36,575 nucleotides of DNA. Origin: Saccharothrix sp. NRRL B-16348. GTDB lineage: Bacteria > Actinomycetota > Actinomycetes > Mycobacteriales > Pseudonocardiaceae. Positions 8,148 through 15,562 of this stretch are shown here, in pieces (within the stretch, counting starts at the first letter, position 1; every line of letters begins with the position of its first letter). The notes beneath the pieces are model-generated. The model ran no database searches. It had not been told where the DNA came from and saw nothing but the letters and a program-made list of their open reading frames with translations. A program made the translations under genes and the position numbers. Where the stretch lies: assembly GCF_001280085.1 (NCBI RefSeq), contig NZ_LGED01000263.1, positions 1-36,575 on the forward strand. The letters are read 5' to 3'.

Positions 8148-8174
8148 ACGGCCCCCGCACCCGGCGGGGGCCGT
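8148..8174. terminator. Strong 11-bp hairpin without U-tract
   Basis: A perfect 11-bp inverted repeat (ACGGCCCCCGC / GCGGGGGCCGT) with a 5-nt loop, 5 bp after the stop of the small membrane protein gene (minus) and 5 bp before the next start. No T-run follows, as is common for actinobacterial terminators. Confidence 0.7.
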
Positions 8175-8179
8175 GATCT

Positions 8180-8362
8180 TCAGCGTCGGCGGCGGAAGCT
8201 CAGCGCCCGCGCGCCCGCGCCGACGCCGGCCAGGTGCAACGCCACGCACAGCAGGCCGGCCACGAGGAGCGTCCCGCCGTCCAGCACGCTGCCGAGCGAG
8301 GCGTTCGCCAGGTCGAGCAGGAGGGCGAGGCCGAAGATGACCGCGGCGATGATCGCTAACAC
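8180..8362 (-). CDS. Small two-helix membrane protein
   Basis: A 60-residue protein with two hydrophobic segments (LAIIAAVIFGLALLLDLA and TLLVAGLLCVALHLAGVGA), a short Gly/Asp loop, and a basic RALSFRRRR tail. By the positive-inside rule the C-terminus should be cytoplasmic. GTG 8362 has an excellent GGAGG 6 bp upstream, which decides the start and supports the gene. It resembles small membrane proteins widely predicted in actinobacteria, with no known function. A strong hairpin follows the stop. Confidence 0.8.
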   Translation of the reverse strand: MLAIIAAVIFGLALLLDLANASLGSVLDGGTLLVAGLLCVALHLAGVGAGARALSFRRRR

Positions 8363-8468
8363 GGGAAACCTCCAGGGTGAGGTGGGTCGACCACCAGTTA
8401 CCCCGTGGCGGAGCCGGCCAAGCGGGCGTTCGGCCCAACTTCGAGGCCCTGGGTACGTCGACGGCTTC

Positions 8469-8915
8469 TCACGAACCCCCGGTCAGCCGCGGCACGCCGG
8501 CGCCCGACGCGGCCCAGGCCACGAGACCCGCCACGTCCACCCCGTGCGGCGGATCGTCACGATAGGGAGTGATGTTGCGCGCGCCGCGGCCGAGCAGCGC
8601 CGAGGCGCCCGACGCGTTGCCGCGCGCGGCGTGGGTCATGCCCACGGCCAGTTGCGCCAGCCCCCGCCACAGCTCCCGTTCGGACTCGGGCGCGGCCTTC
8701 CACGCGTCCTCCAGCACTTCGTGCGCGTGGAACGGCCGGCCGAGGTCGAGCAGGCGCTGTGCTTCGGCGAGCGCCTCGGCGGGCGTGCGCGGCACGCCTT
8801 CCGGCTGGCGCTCGACACCCGGCAGGCCGTAGGGCAGCGGGCGGCCGAGCCCGTCGCGGGGGCGCGCGTTGCGGGCGCGGCCCTGGTCGTCGCGGTCGCG
8901 TGGGCTGGTCGGCAC
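8469..8915 (-). CDS. DUF309-domain protein
   Basis: A 148-residue soluble protein. The DUF309 core spans about residues 45-115: RPFHAHEVLEDAWK, ERELWRGLAQLAVGMTHAARGN and a helix ending in GARNI. The conserved His-Glu pair (HAHEVLE) and the QLAVGMTHAARGN helix are diagnostic. The biochemical role of this family is unknown. The first 40 residues are charged and probably disordered. GTG 8915 lacks a Shine-Dalgarno, but CACGAT lies exactly 6 bp upstream on the minus strand, so a leaderless transcript is possible. Confidence 0.88.
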   Translation of the reverse strand: MPTSPRDRDDQGRARNARPRDGLGRPLPYGLPGVERQPEGVPRTPAEALAEAQRLLDLGRPFHAHEVLEDAWKAAPESERELWRGLAQLAVGMTHAARGNASGASALLGRGARNITPYRDDPPHGVDVAGLVAWAASGAGVPRLTGGS

Positions 8916-8959
8916 GTGGTGATCGTGTCACGGACCGGGCCGCCGCGAAACGGCGCGGT

Positions 8960-9370
8960 TCAGTCCTTGAGCGGCGCGGAGAACCTCAGCTGGTTGCCCG
9001 ACGGATCGCGGAACGCGCAGTCCCGCACCCCGTACATCTGGTCCATGGGCTCCTGCAAGACCTCCGTGCCCGCCGCGCGGAGCCGCTCGAACGTGGCGTC
9101 GCAGTCGTCCACCCGGAAGATGACCGCGCCCAGCGAGCCCTTGGCCATCAGCTCCCGCAGCGCGGTCGCGTCGTCCGCGGGCCGGCCCATGCGCGGGTCC
9201 TCCAGGACGATCTCGACGTCGGGTTGGCCGGCGGGACCGACGGACAGCCAGCGGTACGCCTCGACGGGCGCGTCGGTGCGCACGTCCAGGCCGAGCACGT
9301 CGCGGTAGAAGCCGAGCGCCTCTTCCTGGTCGCGGACCTGGAGGAACGTGTGTGAGATCTTCATGCTCAT
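8960..9370 (-). CDS. VOC/glyoxalase-family protein
   Basis: A 136-residue vicinal oxygen chelate protein with two beta-alpha-beta-beta-beta modules: MKISHTFLQVRDQEEALGFYRDVLGLDVRTD and, in the second half, GAVIFRVDDCDATFERLRAAGTEVLQ ending in CAFRDPSGNQLRFSAP. These enzymes use a metal for isomerisation, dioxygenation or thiol transfer, or act as binding proteins; the substrate cannot be told. His6 and Glu53-region positions are compatible with metal binding. The start could be ATG 9370 or 9364. It lies 23 bp behind an AraC-type regulator in the same direction, a common pairing. Confidence 0.88.
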   Translation of the reverse strand: MSMKISHTFLQVRDQEEALGFYRDVLGLDVRTDAPVEAYRWLSVGPAGQPDVEIVLEDPRMGRPADDATALRELMAKGSLGAVIFRVDDCDATFERLRAAGTEVLQEPMDQMYGVRDCAFRDPSGNQLRFSAPLKD

Positions 9371-9393
9371 GCCGGAGAACCTATCCGCGCCGG

Positions 9394-9801
9394 TCAGAGT
9401 GGTGCTTCTCGAAATCTGCTCGGCCGGGTGACCATTTTGGACCAGCACGCGGGCACCGCGGCGACCTCGTCGTGGCGGCGCGCCCGGTAGGCGCTGGGCG
9501 GCTCGCCGACCAGCTCGGTGAACCGCGAGCTGAACGAGCCGAGCGACGTGCAGCCGACTTCGACGCACACCTCGGTGACGCTCAGGTCGCCCCGGCGCAG
9601 CAGGGCCTTCGCCCGTTCGACGCGCCGGGTCATGAGGTAGTTGTACGGCGTCTCGCCGTAGGCCAGCTTGAACTGCCGGGCGAAGTGCGACGGCGACATG
9701 AGCGCGGCGCGGGCCAGGGCGGGCACGTCCAGCGGGCGGGCGTACTCGCGGTCCATCAGGTCCCGTGCCCGGCGCAGGTGGGCCAGTTCTTCCGGTCGCA
9801 C
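9394..9801 (-). CDS. AraC-family transcriptional regulator (DNA-binding domain only)
   Basis: A 135-residue regulator consisting almost entirely of the AraC/XylS double helix-turn-helix. HTH1 covers LDVPALARAALMSPSHFARQFKLAYGETPYNYLMTRRVERAK. HTH2 covers DLSVTEVCVEVGCTSLGSFSSRFTELVGEPPSAYRAR. There is no N-terminal effector domain, so signal sensing must occur otherwise, or the protein acts as a small MarA-like activator. GTG 9801 has GGGAGG 9 bp upstream. It is followed by the VOC gene, its likely target, and diverges from the dinB2-like gene over a 31-bp gap. Confidence 0.93.
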   Translation of the reverse strand: MRPEELAHLRRARDLMDREYARPLDVPALARAALMSPSHFARQFKLAYGETPYNYLMTRRVERAKALLRRGDLSVTEVCVEVGCTSLGSFSSRFTELVGEPPSAYRARRHDEVAAVPACWSKMVTRPSRFREAPL

Positions 9802-9820
9802 GGTGACAGCCTCCCACGGC

Positions 9821-9826
9821 GATACT
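9821..9826 (+). promoter_or_regulatory. -10 hexamer GATACT of a leaderless promoter (dinB2-like gene)
   Basis: GATACT ends 6 bp before GTG 9833, so the mRNA should begin at or beside the start codon. It lies inside the 31-bp gap shared with the divergent AraC gene and overlaps that gene's leader. Confidence 0.6.
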
Positions 9827-9832
9827 GGCGGG

Positions 9833-10870
9833 GTGTCCGGACCGGACTGGGTCCTGCACGTCGACCTTGACCAGTTCATCGCGGCGGTCGAGGTGGCGCG
9901 CCGGCCCGAGTTGCGCGGCAGGCCCGTGGTCGTCGGCGGAGCAGGCGACCCGACGCAGCGCGCCGTGGTGGCCACCGCGTCCTACGAGGCGAGGGAGTTC
10001 GGCGTCCACTCGGGGATGCCGTTGCGGCTGGCGAAGAAGAAGTGCCCGGACGCGGTGTTCCTGCCGTCCGACGCGCCCGCCTACGAGGAGGTGTCCGCGC
10101 ACGTGATGGACGTGCTGCGGGAGCTGCCGGTGGTGGTCGAGGTGCTCGGCTGGGACGAGGCGTTCCTGGGCGCGCGCACCGACGACCCGGAGGCGTTGGC
10201 GGACACCGCGCGCCGTGCGGTCAAGGCGGAGACCGGGCTGGAGTGCTCGGTCGGCATCGGCGACAACAAGCTGCGCGCCAAGCTCGCCACCGGTTTCGCC
10301 AAGCCCGCCGGGGTGTACCGGCTCACCAGGGACAACTGGGTCGAGGTGATGGCCGCACGGCCGGTGGCCGCGTTGTGGGGCATCGGGTCGCGGACCGCGG
10401 CGAAGCTCGCGGAGCTGGGCATCGGCACGGTCGCGGAGCTGGCGCGGGCCGAGCCGGAGGCGCTCGCGGCGCGGTTCGGTCCGGCGATGGGGCCGCACTT
10501 CCGGCGGTTGGCGCTGGGCGCGGGCGACACGAACGTCACCGCGACGCCGTGGGTGGCCAGGTCGCGCAGCCGGGAGACGACGTTCCAGCAGGACCTGACC
10601 GACCCGGACGAGATCCGGGAGCAGGTCCGGCTGCTCGCGCGGCGGGTGGCGGAGGACGTGCGGGCGGAAGGGCGGCCCGCGGTCCGGGTGGTGGTGAAGG
10701 TGCGGTTCGTGCCGTTCTTCACCTACACGCGGGGCGTGCCGCTGGCGGAGCCCACGACGGACGTCGAGCGGATCGAGGACGCGGCCGTGGCGGCGTTGGC
10801 AAGATTCGACGACACACGCGCCGTGCGCCTGCTGGGCGTGCGCGCCGAGTTCACTGGAGGACGACCGTGA
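9833..10870 (+). CDS. dinB2: Y-family DNA polymerase IV, DinB2 type
   Basis: A 345-residue translesion polymerase. The palm motif is VDLDQFIAAVE (Asp11, Asp13), the second acidic pair is GWDEAFLG (Asp108, Glu109), and SVGIGDNKLRAKLATGFAKPAG, the helix-hairpin region GIGSRTAAKLAELGIGTVAELA and the little-finger domain follow. The overall match is to mycobacterial DinB2 (HVDLDQFLASVE, GWDEAYLGA) rather than classical DinB. DinB2 is known to have Leu instead of Phe/Tyr at the steric gate and to accept ribonucleotides. Here that position is Ile16, so weak sugar discrimination is expected (inference). GTG 9833 appears leaderless. Its stop overlaps the next start by 4 bp. I see no SOS box in the short upstream gap. 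Confidence 0.93.
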   Translation: MSGPDWVLHVDLDQFIAAVEVARRPELRGRPVVVGGAGDPTQRAVVATASYEAREFGVHSGMPLRLAKKKCPDAVFLPSDAPAYEEVSAHVMDVLRELPVVVEVLGWDEAFLGARTDDPEALADTARRAVKAETGLECSVGIGDNKLRAKLATGFAKPAGVYRLTRDNWVEVMAARPVAALWGIGSRTAAKLAELGIGTVAELARAEPEALAARFGPAMGPHFRRLALGAGDTNVTATPWVARSRSRETTFQQDLTDPDEIREQVRLLARRVAEDVRAEGRPAVRVVVKVRFVPFFTYTRGVPLAEPTTDVERIEDAAVAALARFDDTRAVRLLGVRAEFTGGRP

Positions 10871-11424
10871 CGAAAGTCGTGTTGAACGGCTCGGTGTCGC
10901 TCGACGGGTACAGCGCCGGACCGAACGTGAGCGAAGAGCACCCGATGGGTGAGGGAGGCGAACGGCTGCACCAGTGGCTGTTCGCCGAGGGCTCGGACGG
11001 CGACGCGGCGTTCGCGGCGACGGTCGGCGCGGTCGTGCTCGGCAGGCGGACGTTCGACCTGGGGCTGCCGCACTGGGAGGACACGCCGTTCCCGGCGCCG
11101 AGCTTCGTGCTGACCCACGAGGAGCGTCCGCCGCTGGCGATGAAGTCGGCGGCGTTCACGTTCGTCACCGACGGGCCGGAGAGCGCGGTCGCCCAGGCGC
11201 GTGCCGCGGCGGGGGACAAGGACGTGCTGGTCATGGCGGCGGCGGAGTCGGCGCGGCACGTGCTGCGCGCCGGGCTGGTGGACGAGATCCGGCTCCAGCT
11301 GGTGCCCGTGCTGCTCGGCGGGGGCGCGCGGCTGCTGGACGGCCTGCCGCCCGCCGAGTTCGAGCGGATCGAGGCCACCGCGGCGGACGACGTCGTGCAC
11401 CTGCGGTTCCGCGCGCTCCGCTGA
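10867..11424 (+). CDS. DHFR/RibD-fold reductase family protein
   Basis: A 185-residue protein of the dihydrofolate reductase-like/RibD C-terminal family (PF01872). Family landmarks are VVLNGSVSLDGYSAG at the start, a GAVVLGRRTFDLG turn, then KDVLVMAAAESARHVLRAGLVDEIRLQLVPVLLGGGARLLDGL, which carries the conserved LVDE-PVLLGGG motif. Most such proteins are NADPH-binding reductases of unknown substrate. GTG 10867 overlaps the polymerase stop (GTGA) and has GGAGGACGACC upstream, so the two genes are translationally coupled. A shared role in nucleotide or DNA metabolism is only a guess. Confidence 0.9.
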   Translation: MTKVVLNGSVSLDGYSAGPNVSEEHPMGEGGERLHQWLFAEGSDGDAAFAATVGAVVLGRRTFDLGLPHWEDTPFPAPSFVLTHEERPPLAMKSAAFTFVTDGPESAVAQARAAAGDKDVLVMAAAESARHVLRAGLVDEIRLQLVPVLLGGGARLLDGLPPAEFERIEATAADDVVHLRFRALR

Positions 11425-11472
11425 CGCCGGGTGTTCCGGCAGGCCGGGTGTGGGGAGGTGAGGCCGGGTGGG

Positions 11473-12180
11473 TCAGGCGAGGTCGAGTGAGGAGATGAGG
11501 TCGGCCAGCTCGGCCCGGTAGACCTTGCCCGGCTCACGGGTCTGCCCGCGCAGGTGGCCGTAGACCTCCAGCGCCACCAGGCCGTGCATCCGGCCCCACA
11601 CCCGCAAGGACAGCGCGACGGCCGCCGGTGGCAGGTCCGGGTGCTCGGCCCGCACGGTCTCCACGACGTGCGGGTCGAAGTCCGACCACTCGTGCCCGCC
11701 GTGCGACTGGCGCCGCGCGGCCTTCGGCCAGGCGTCGGCGACCAGGCTGACCAGGGCCGCGCACGCCCGCCGCTCCGCCTCCACGCCCTCCTCCGGCGGC
11801 TGGTAGCCGGGCACCGGGTCGCCGTAGACGAGCCGGAAGCCCTCCGGGTTGGCCAGCGACCACGTGCGGAGGCCTTCCGCCCACGCCACGATCCGGCCCG
11901 CCGCGTCACCGGCCGGCCGCGCGTCGCGTGCCGCCTCCAAGCGCTGCACGAGGTCGGCGTAGACGTCGTTGATCAGCGTGGTGATCAGGTCGTCGCGGGT
12001 GGCGTAGTAGCCGTAGATGGCGTTGGCCGTCATGCCCATCTCGCGGGCGATGGCGCGCAGCGAGATCGCGTCCGGGCCGCCGGTCGCCATGAGCTTGAGC
12101 GCGATCGTCTTGATCTCGGCCGACGTCTCCGCGCGCAGCCTCGCCCGCCGGTTGGGCACTCGGTCTCCCACGGTTGACAC
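11473..12180 (-). CDS. TetR-family regulator
   Basis: A 235-residue TetR/AcrR repressor. The HTH is at about residues 20-65: LKLMATGGPDAISLRAIAREMGMTANAIYGYYATRDDLITTLI. The C-terminal half (FRLVYGDPVPGYQPPEEG, then RVWGRMHGLVALEVYGHL) matches the WHG-type ligand domain (PF13305, by recognition). It is divergent from an MFS exporter, the usual arrangement for a repressor of drug efflux. GTG 12180 has GGGG a few bases upstream; GTG 12171 is the alternative. A TATAGT -10 element (minus, 12215-12220) overlaps a 17-bp imperfect palindrome, which suggests autoregulation. Confidence 0.92.
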   Translation of the reverse strand: MSTVGDRVPNRRARLRAETSAEIKTIALKLMATGGPDAISLRAIAREMGMTANAIYGYYATRDDLITTLINDVYADLVQRLEAARDARPAGDAAGRIVAWAEGLRTWSLANPEGFRLVYGDPVPGYQPPEEGVEAERRACAALVSLVADAWPKAARRQSHGGHEWSDFDPHVVETVRAEHPDLPPAAVALSLRVWGRMHGLVALEVYGHLRGQTREPGKVYRAELADLISSLDLA

Positions 12181-12201
12181 GCTACCCCGTTCCGGTACTG
12201 T
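12174..12201 (+). promoter_or_regulatory. Sigma-70 type promoter of the MFS gene
   Basis: TTGACA (12174-12179), 16-bp spacer, TACTGT (12196-12201). The -35 overlaps the 5' end of the TetR gene on the other strand. The predicted transcription start near 12208 gives a leader of about 45 nt. Confidence 0.65.
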
Positions 12202-12214
12202 CCGCCGTGTCGAA

Positions 12215-12231
12215 ACTATACGCCGTGCAGT
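12215..12231. promoter_or_regulatory. Candidate TetR operator palindrome
   Basis: ACTATACGCCGTGCAGT matches its own reverse complement at 13 of 17 positions. It lies just downstream of the MFS promoter and covers the minus-strand TATAGT of the TetR gene, so one bound repressor could block both. Confidence 0.45.
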
Positions 12232-12253
12232 AAAAATACGGGGTGAATCACGC

Positions 12254-13639
12254 GTGGACACCACTGTGGCCCCGGCACGCCCCCGTGCCGGGCTCGCGAT
12301 CGCGTTGCTGGCGTTTTCCCAGTTCATCGTGGCCGTGGACTACAACATCGTGTACGTGGCGCTGCCCGACATCGGGCGGGCGCTCGGCTTTTCCAGTCAG
12401 TCCCTGCAATGGGTGGTCAGCGCCTACGCCGTCGCGTTCGGCGGTCTCCTGCTGTGCGCGGGCCGGGTGGTCGACCGGCTCGGCGCGCGCCGAGCGTTCG
12501 TCGCCGGCCTGGTGGTGTTCGGGCTGGCGTGCCTGGTCGGCGGGCTCGCGACGACGCCGGGCGTGCTGGTCGGGGCGCGTGCCGCGCAGGGCGTCGGCGG
12601 CGCGTTGCTGACGCCCGCGACGCTGGCGTTGATCAGCACGACGTTCGCCGAGGGGCCGGCGAGGACCAGGGCGTTGTCGGTGTGGGGCGCGGCCGGCAGC
12701 GGCGGGTTGGCCGCGGGCGCGTTGCTCGGCGGCGTGCTGACCGACGCGTTGGGCTGGGAGTGGACGTTGTTCCTGCTGGTCCCGCTGGCGTTGGGCGCCG
12801 CCGCGCTGGCGGTGTCGGTGCTGCCGGCCGACCGGGTCGGCGGTGAGCGGCGGCGGTTCGACGTGCCGGGGGTGCTGCTCGCCACCGCCGGGTCGGTGCT
12901 GGTGGTGTTCGGGCTGGTCACCGGCCCGGAGTCGGGTTGGGTCCGCGGCGGGCTCGCGGCGGCGGGCGGGGTGGTGGTGCTCGGCGTGTTCGTGGCCGTG
13001 CAGCGGCGGGCCCGCGATCCGCTGGTGCCGTTGCGGCTGTTCGGCAACGGGGCGCTGGTCCGCGCGATCGGCGTCGTGCTGGTGTTCCAGAGCTCGCTGG
13101 GCGGCGCGTACTACCTGTTCACGACCTACCTGCAGGACGGGCTGGGCTACCGGCCGCTGGCCGCCGGGTTGGCGTTCCTGCCGCTGACCCTGGTGTCGAT
13201 GACGGCGTCGCTCAAGGGCACCGGCGCGGCGATCGCCCGGTGGGGCGTGCGGACCGCGCTGGTGGTCGGGATGGCCGTCAACGGCGTCGGCCTCGGGCTG
13301 CTGGCCGGCGCGATGGCGTGGGACGGCGGGTTCCCGCTGCTGCTGCCGGGGCTGGTGGTGTGGGGCGTCGGCGGCGGGCTCACGTTCCCGGCGATGTTCG
13401 TCGCCGCCTCGTCCGGGGTGGCCGACGGGGAGCAGGGCGTGGCCTCCGCGTTGACCACCACGTCGCAGCAGGTCGGCGGGTCGATCGGGCTCGCGGCGCT
13501 GATCGCCTTGGCGGGCACGGGGTTCGGCTCGGCGGGCGCGTTGGCCGTCGGCGGGCTCGCGACCGTCGTCGCCGGGGTGGTGCTCGCCGTCGTGCCGCGT
13601 CACCGCGCCGAGGCGGTGATGTCCTCCAGCACGGCGTAG
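12254..13639 (+). CDS. MFS drug:H+ antiporter (DHA2-like)
   Basis: A 461-residue polytopic membrane transporter. The first helix is GLAIALLAFSQFIVAVDYNIVYVALPDIGRALG, followed by LQWVVSAYAVAFGGLLLCAGRVVDRLGARRAF, the MFS signature loop (D-R-x-G). Further hydrophobic segments along the whole length, with a central 12-14 helix pattern (LLATAGSVLVVFGLVTG, VVVLGVFVAVQRRARDPL), place it in the DHA2-like multidrug exporters. The substrate is unknown. GTG 12254 is the only start giving a proper cytoplasmic N-terminus; GGGGTGA lies upstream. It should be repressed by the divergent TetR protein. Its last 40 bp overlap the 3' end of the convergent SDR gene. Confidence 0.93.
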   Translation: MDTTVAPARPRAGLAIALLAFSQFIVAVDYNIVYVALPDIGRALGFSSQSLQWVVSAYAVAFGGLLLCAGRVVDRLGARRAFVAGLVVFGLACLVGGLATTPGVLVGARAAQGVGGALLTPATLALISTTFAEGPARTRALSVWGAAGSGGLAAGALLGGVLTDALGWEWTLFLLVPLALGAAALAVSVLPADRVGGERRRFDVPGVLLATAGSVLVVFGLVTGPESGWVRGGLAAAGGVVVLGVFVAVQRRARDPLVPLRLFGNGALVRAIGVVLVFQSSLGGAYYLFTTYLQDGLGYRPLAAGLAFLPLTLVSMTASLKGTGAAIARWGVRTALVVGMAVNGVGLGLLAGAMAWDGGFPLLLPGLVVWGVGGGLTFPAMFVAASSGVADGEQGVASALTTTSQQVGGSIGLAALIALAGTGFGSAGALAVGGLATVVAGVVLAVVPRHRAEAVMSSSTA

Positions 13640-14397
13640 AGCCGGGCGGCGGCGGCCCGGTCGAACTCGGGCCTGCCCGGGTCGACCGGCACGCCCGCGC
13701 GGGACGCGGTGAACGGCGTGGCGGGCGGGTCGGCCAGGAACCGGTGGACCTGGCCCGCCGCGTCGGCCGTCGACCGGGCGACCAGGCGGGCCACCAGGTC
13801 CAGTGCCCGGCCGCGCAGCCCGCCGACCTGCGCGCCGAGCCCGCTGTCCACGAACATGGGGTTGTGCAGCACGTACCGCACCGCGCTGCCGGGGTGCCGG
13901 TCGGCGAACCCGGCGCCGAGCAGGTCGGCGGCCCGCGCGCCCTGGCTGACCGCCCGGAACGCCCGGAACCCGCGGCTCAGCGCGAGGTCGTCCCACTGGA
14001 TGCCCGGCCCGCGCAGCCCGGCCACGCCGCACAGGCTCACGACCACCGGCGCCGCCGACCGCTCCAAGACCGGCAGCAGCCGTTCCACCAGGGCGAACCG
14101 GCTCACCGCGTAGAGCGCGAACGAGTGCTCCAAGCCGTCGGCGGTGACCTCGCGGCGCCGGGTGAACCGGCCCGCGCCGAGCACGATGTGGTCGACCACG
14201 TCGAACCGCGACGCCACCTCGTCGGCCACCGCGGCGGTGCCGGCGACCGTGCGGAGGTCGCCCCGGATCAGCTCCACCCCGTCCGGCGCGGCGGCCGACC
14301 GGCCCACCACCGCGACCCGGTGCCCCTCGCCCGCGAGCCGTTCCGCCAAGGCCCGGCCGATGCCGTTCGTGCCGCCCGTGATCACCGCGTTCGCCAT
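13600..14397 (-). CDS. SDR-fold protein lacking the catalytic Tyr/Lys
   Basis: A 265-residue short-chain dehydrogenase/reductase-like protein. The nucleotide-binding motif is intact (AVITGGTNGIGRALAERL, residues 3-20), with VVGRS after strand 2, RGDLR after strand 3 and HIVLGAG after strand 4. The catalytic region is abnormal. After VVSLCG the expected YxxxK is missing: the aligned helix reads FRAVSQGARAADLL, and no Tyr occurs between that Ser and the next strand. It may therefore bind NAD(P) without classical SDR chemistry, or use other residues. ATG 14397 is set by the Rossmann start. It is divergent from an HxlR regulator, its probable controller. Confidence 0.88.
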   Translation of the reverse strand: MANAVITGGTNGIGRALAERLAGEGHRVAVVGRSAAAPDGVELIRGDLRTVAGTAAVADEVASRFDVVDHIVLGAGRFTRRREVTADGLEHSFALYAVSRFALVERLLPVLERSAAPVVVSLCGVAGLRGPGIQWDDLALSRGFRAFRAVSQGARAADLLGAGFADRHPGSAVRYVLHNPMFVDSGLGAQVGGLRGRALDLVARLVARSTADAAGQVHRFLADPPATPFTASRAGVPVDPGRPEFDRAAAARLYAVLEDITASAR

Positions 14398-14446
14398 AAC
14401 CTGGAGCCTGACGCGCGACCGCGACGACCCGAAAGAAGGCACATCG

Positions 14447-14851
14447 ATGTCCCTGGTCCCGGTGCCGGTCACGGCCGCCGACCGCGCCGCCTGCTCGGTG
14501 TCCGACCTGCTCGCGCGCGTCGGCGACAAGTGGAGCCTGCTGGTGCTGGCACTGCTCGCCGAACGCCCCTACGGCTTCAACGAGCTGGACCGCGCCGTGC
14601 ACGACCTGAGCCGCCGCATCCTCACCCGCACCCTGCGCAACCTGGAGCGCGACGGCCTGGTGAGCCGGGACGTGCGGCCGGGCAAGGCCGCCGGCGTGGA
14701 GTACGCGGCGACCGCGCTCGGCCGCTCCCTGCTGGGCTTCGTCGTCCCCTTGGGACAGTGGGCGCTGCGGCACGAGGACGAGATCGAGGCCGCGCGATCG
14801 GCCTACGACAAGGCGTCGAGCACCCGGCGTGCGGTGTCCACACTGGACTGA
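14447..14851 (+). CDS. HxlR-family transcriptional regulator
   Basis: A 134-residue winged helix-turn-helix of the HxlR family: CSVSDLLARVGDKWSLLVLALLAERPYGFNELDRAV, then LSRRILTRTLRNLERDGLVSRDV and the wing EYAATALGRSLL. The early Cys16 corresponds to the redox-sensitive N-terminal Cys found in several HxlR/QsrR/YodB-type regulators that sense quinones or aldehydes; sensing here is inference. ATG 14447 has GAAGG 7 bp upstream. It diverges from the SDR gene over 49 bp, and its final 49 bp overlap the convergent DJ-1-like gene, itself a family tied to carbonyl stress. Confidence 0.93.
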   Translation: MSLVPVPVTAADRAACSVSDLLARVGDKWSLLVLALLAERPYGFNELDRAVHDLSRRILTRTLRNLERDGLVSRDVRPGKAAGVEYAATALGRSLLGFVVPLGQWALRHEDEIEAARSAYDKASSTRRAVSTLD

Positions 14852-15465
14852 GGGTTCTGGCCGGTGACCAGGTTGCCGTCCACGACGACCGTGCTGGACC
14901 ACGCCGGACCGGTCTGCGGCACCGCGCCCAGCTCGCGCAGCCGCGCCTCCACGAAGTACGGCACGGCCAGACCGCCTTGGCGTTCCTCCTCGTCGGTGAA
15001 CACGGTCAGCCGCCGCCCGGCGAACGCGAACGCGCCGTCCTCGCGCACCGCGGACAGCAGCCCGGCCGGGCCGTGGCACAGCGCGCCGACGACCTTGCCC
15101 GCGTCGTCGAACGCCACCAGCAGCCGGCCGAGGTCCGCGTCGGACGCCAGGTCCGCCATCGGGCCGTGCCCGCCGGGCAGCAGCACGCCGTCGTAGTCGG
15201 CGACGTCGACGTCCGCCAGCCGCAGCGGGGCGGCCAGCTCGTCGTCGATCGACGCCAGGTACGCGCCGAACTCCTCGGTCAGGCTGACCGCGTCCACGGT
15301 CGGCCGCACGCCGCCGGGCGTGGCGATGTCCACCCGCACGCCCGCGTCCCGCAGCACGCGCACCGACTCGACCACTTCCTCGGCCCAGAACCCGGTGGGG
15401 TGGCTCGACCCGTCGGCCAGCACCAGCTTGTCGGCCGCCGAGACGACCACGAGAACCCTGCTCAT
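14803..15465 (-). CDS. DJ-1/PfpI-family protein (class I amidotransferase-like)
   Basis: A 220-residue protein of the DJ-1/ThiJ/PfpI superfamily, closest to the Hsp31/YraA-like group. The nucleophile elbow is ALCHGPAGL (Cys130-His131), with a preceding GVLLPGGHGPM loop and an acidic residue at TGFWAEE (Glu29/30), the usual Cys-Glu arrangement. Members act as glyoxalases, deglycases (disputed) or chaperones. ATG 15465 has AAGGGA upstream. It is divergent from a LysR-type regulator and overlaps the HxlR gene by 49 bp at the 3' end. Induction by reactive carbonyls is a fair inference from this context. Confidence 0.92.
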   Translation of the reverse strand: MSRVLVVVSAADKLVLADGSSHPTGFWAEEVVESVRVLRDAGVRVDIATPGGVRPTVDAVSLTEEFGAYLASIDDELAAPLRLADVDVADYDGVLLPGGHGPMADLASDADLGRLLVAFDDAGKVVGALCHGPAGLLSAVREDGAFAFAGRRLTVFTDEEERQGGLAVPYFVEARLRELGAVPQTGPAWSSTVVVDGNLVTGQNPQSSVDTARRVLDALS

Positions 15466-15548
15466 CTGTTCGTTCCCTTCACGATGTCGAGGTACGACCC
15501 GGACAACCACCACCCCATCACGTTTCATCCGGTACCGTTCGGCGAGCC

Positions 15549-15562
15549 ATAAGGCTTCTTAT
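15549..15562. promoter_or_regulatory. Candidate LysR-type operator
   Basis: ATAAG-GCTT-CTTAT is a perfect inverted repeat (5-bp arms, 4-bp centre), strikingly A/T-rich for this genome. It lies 17 bp before the LysR start and 83 bp before the divergent DJ-1 start, where an LTTR would bind. Confidence 0.55.

Noticed and set aside
12248..15079. 943-residue open frame on the minus strand
   Set aside because: It crosses several well-recognised genes on both strands and is Arg/Gln/Pro-rich with no domain; it is a high-GC shadow.
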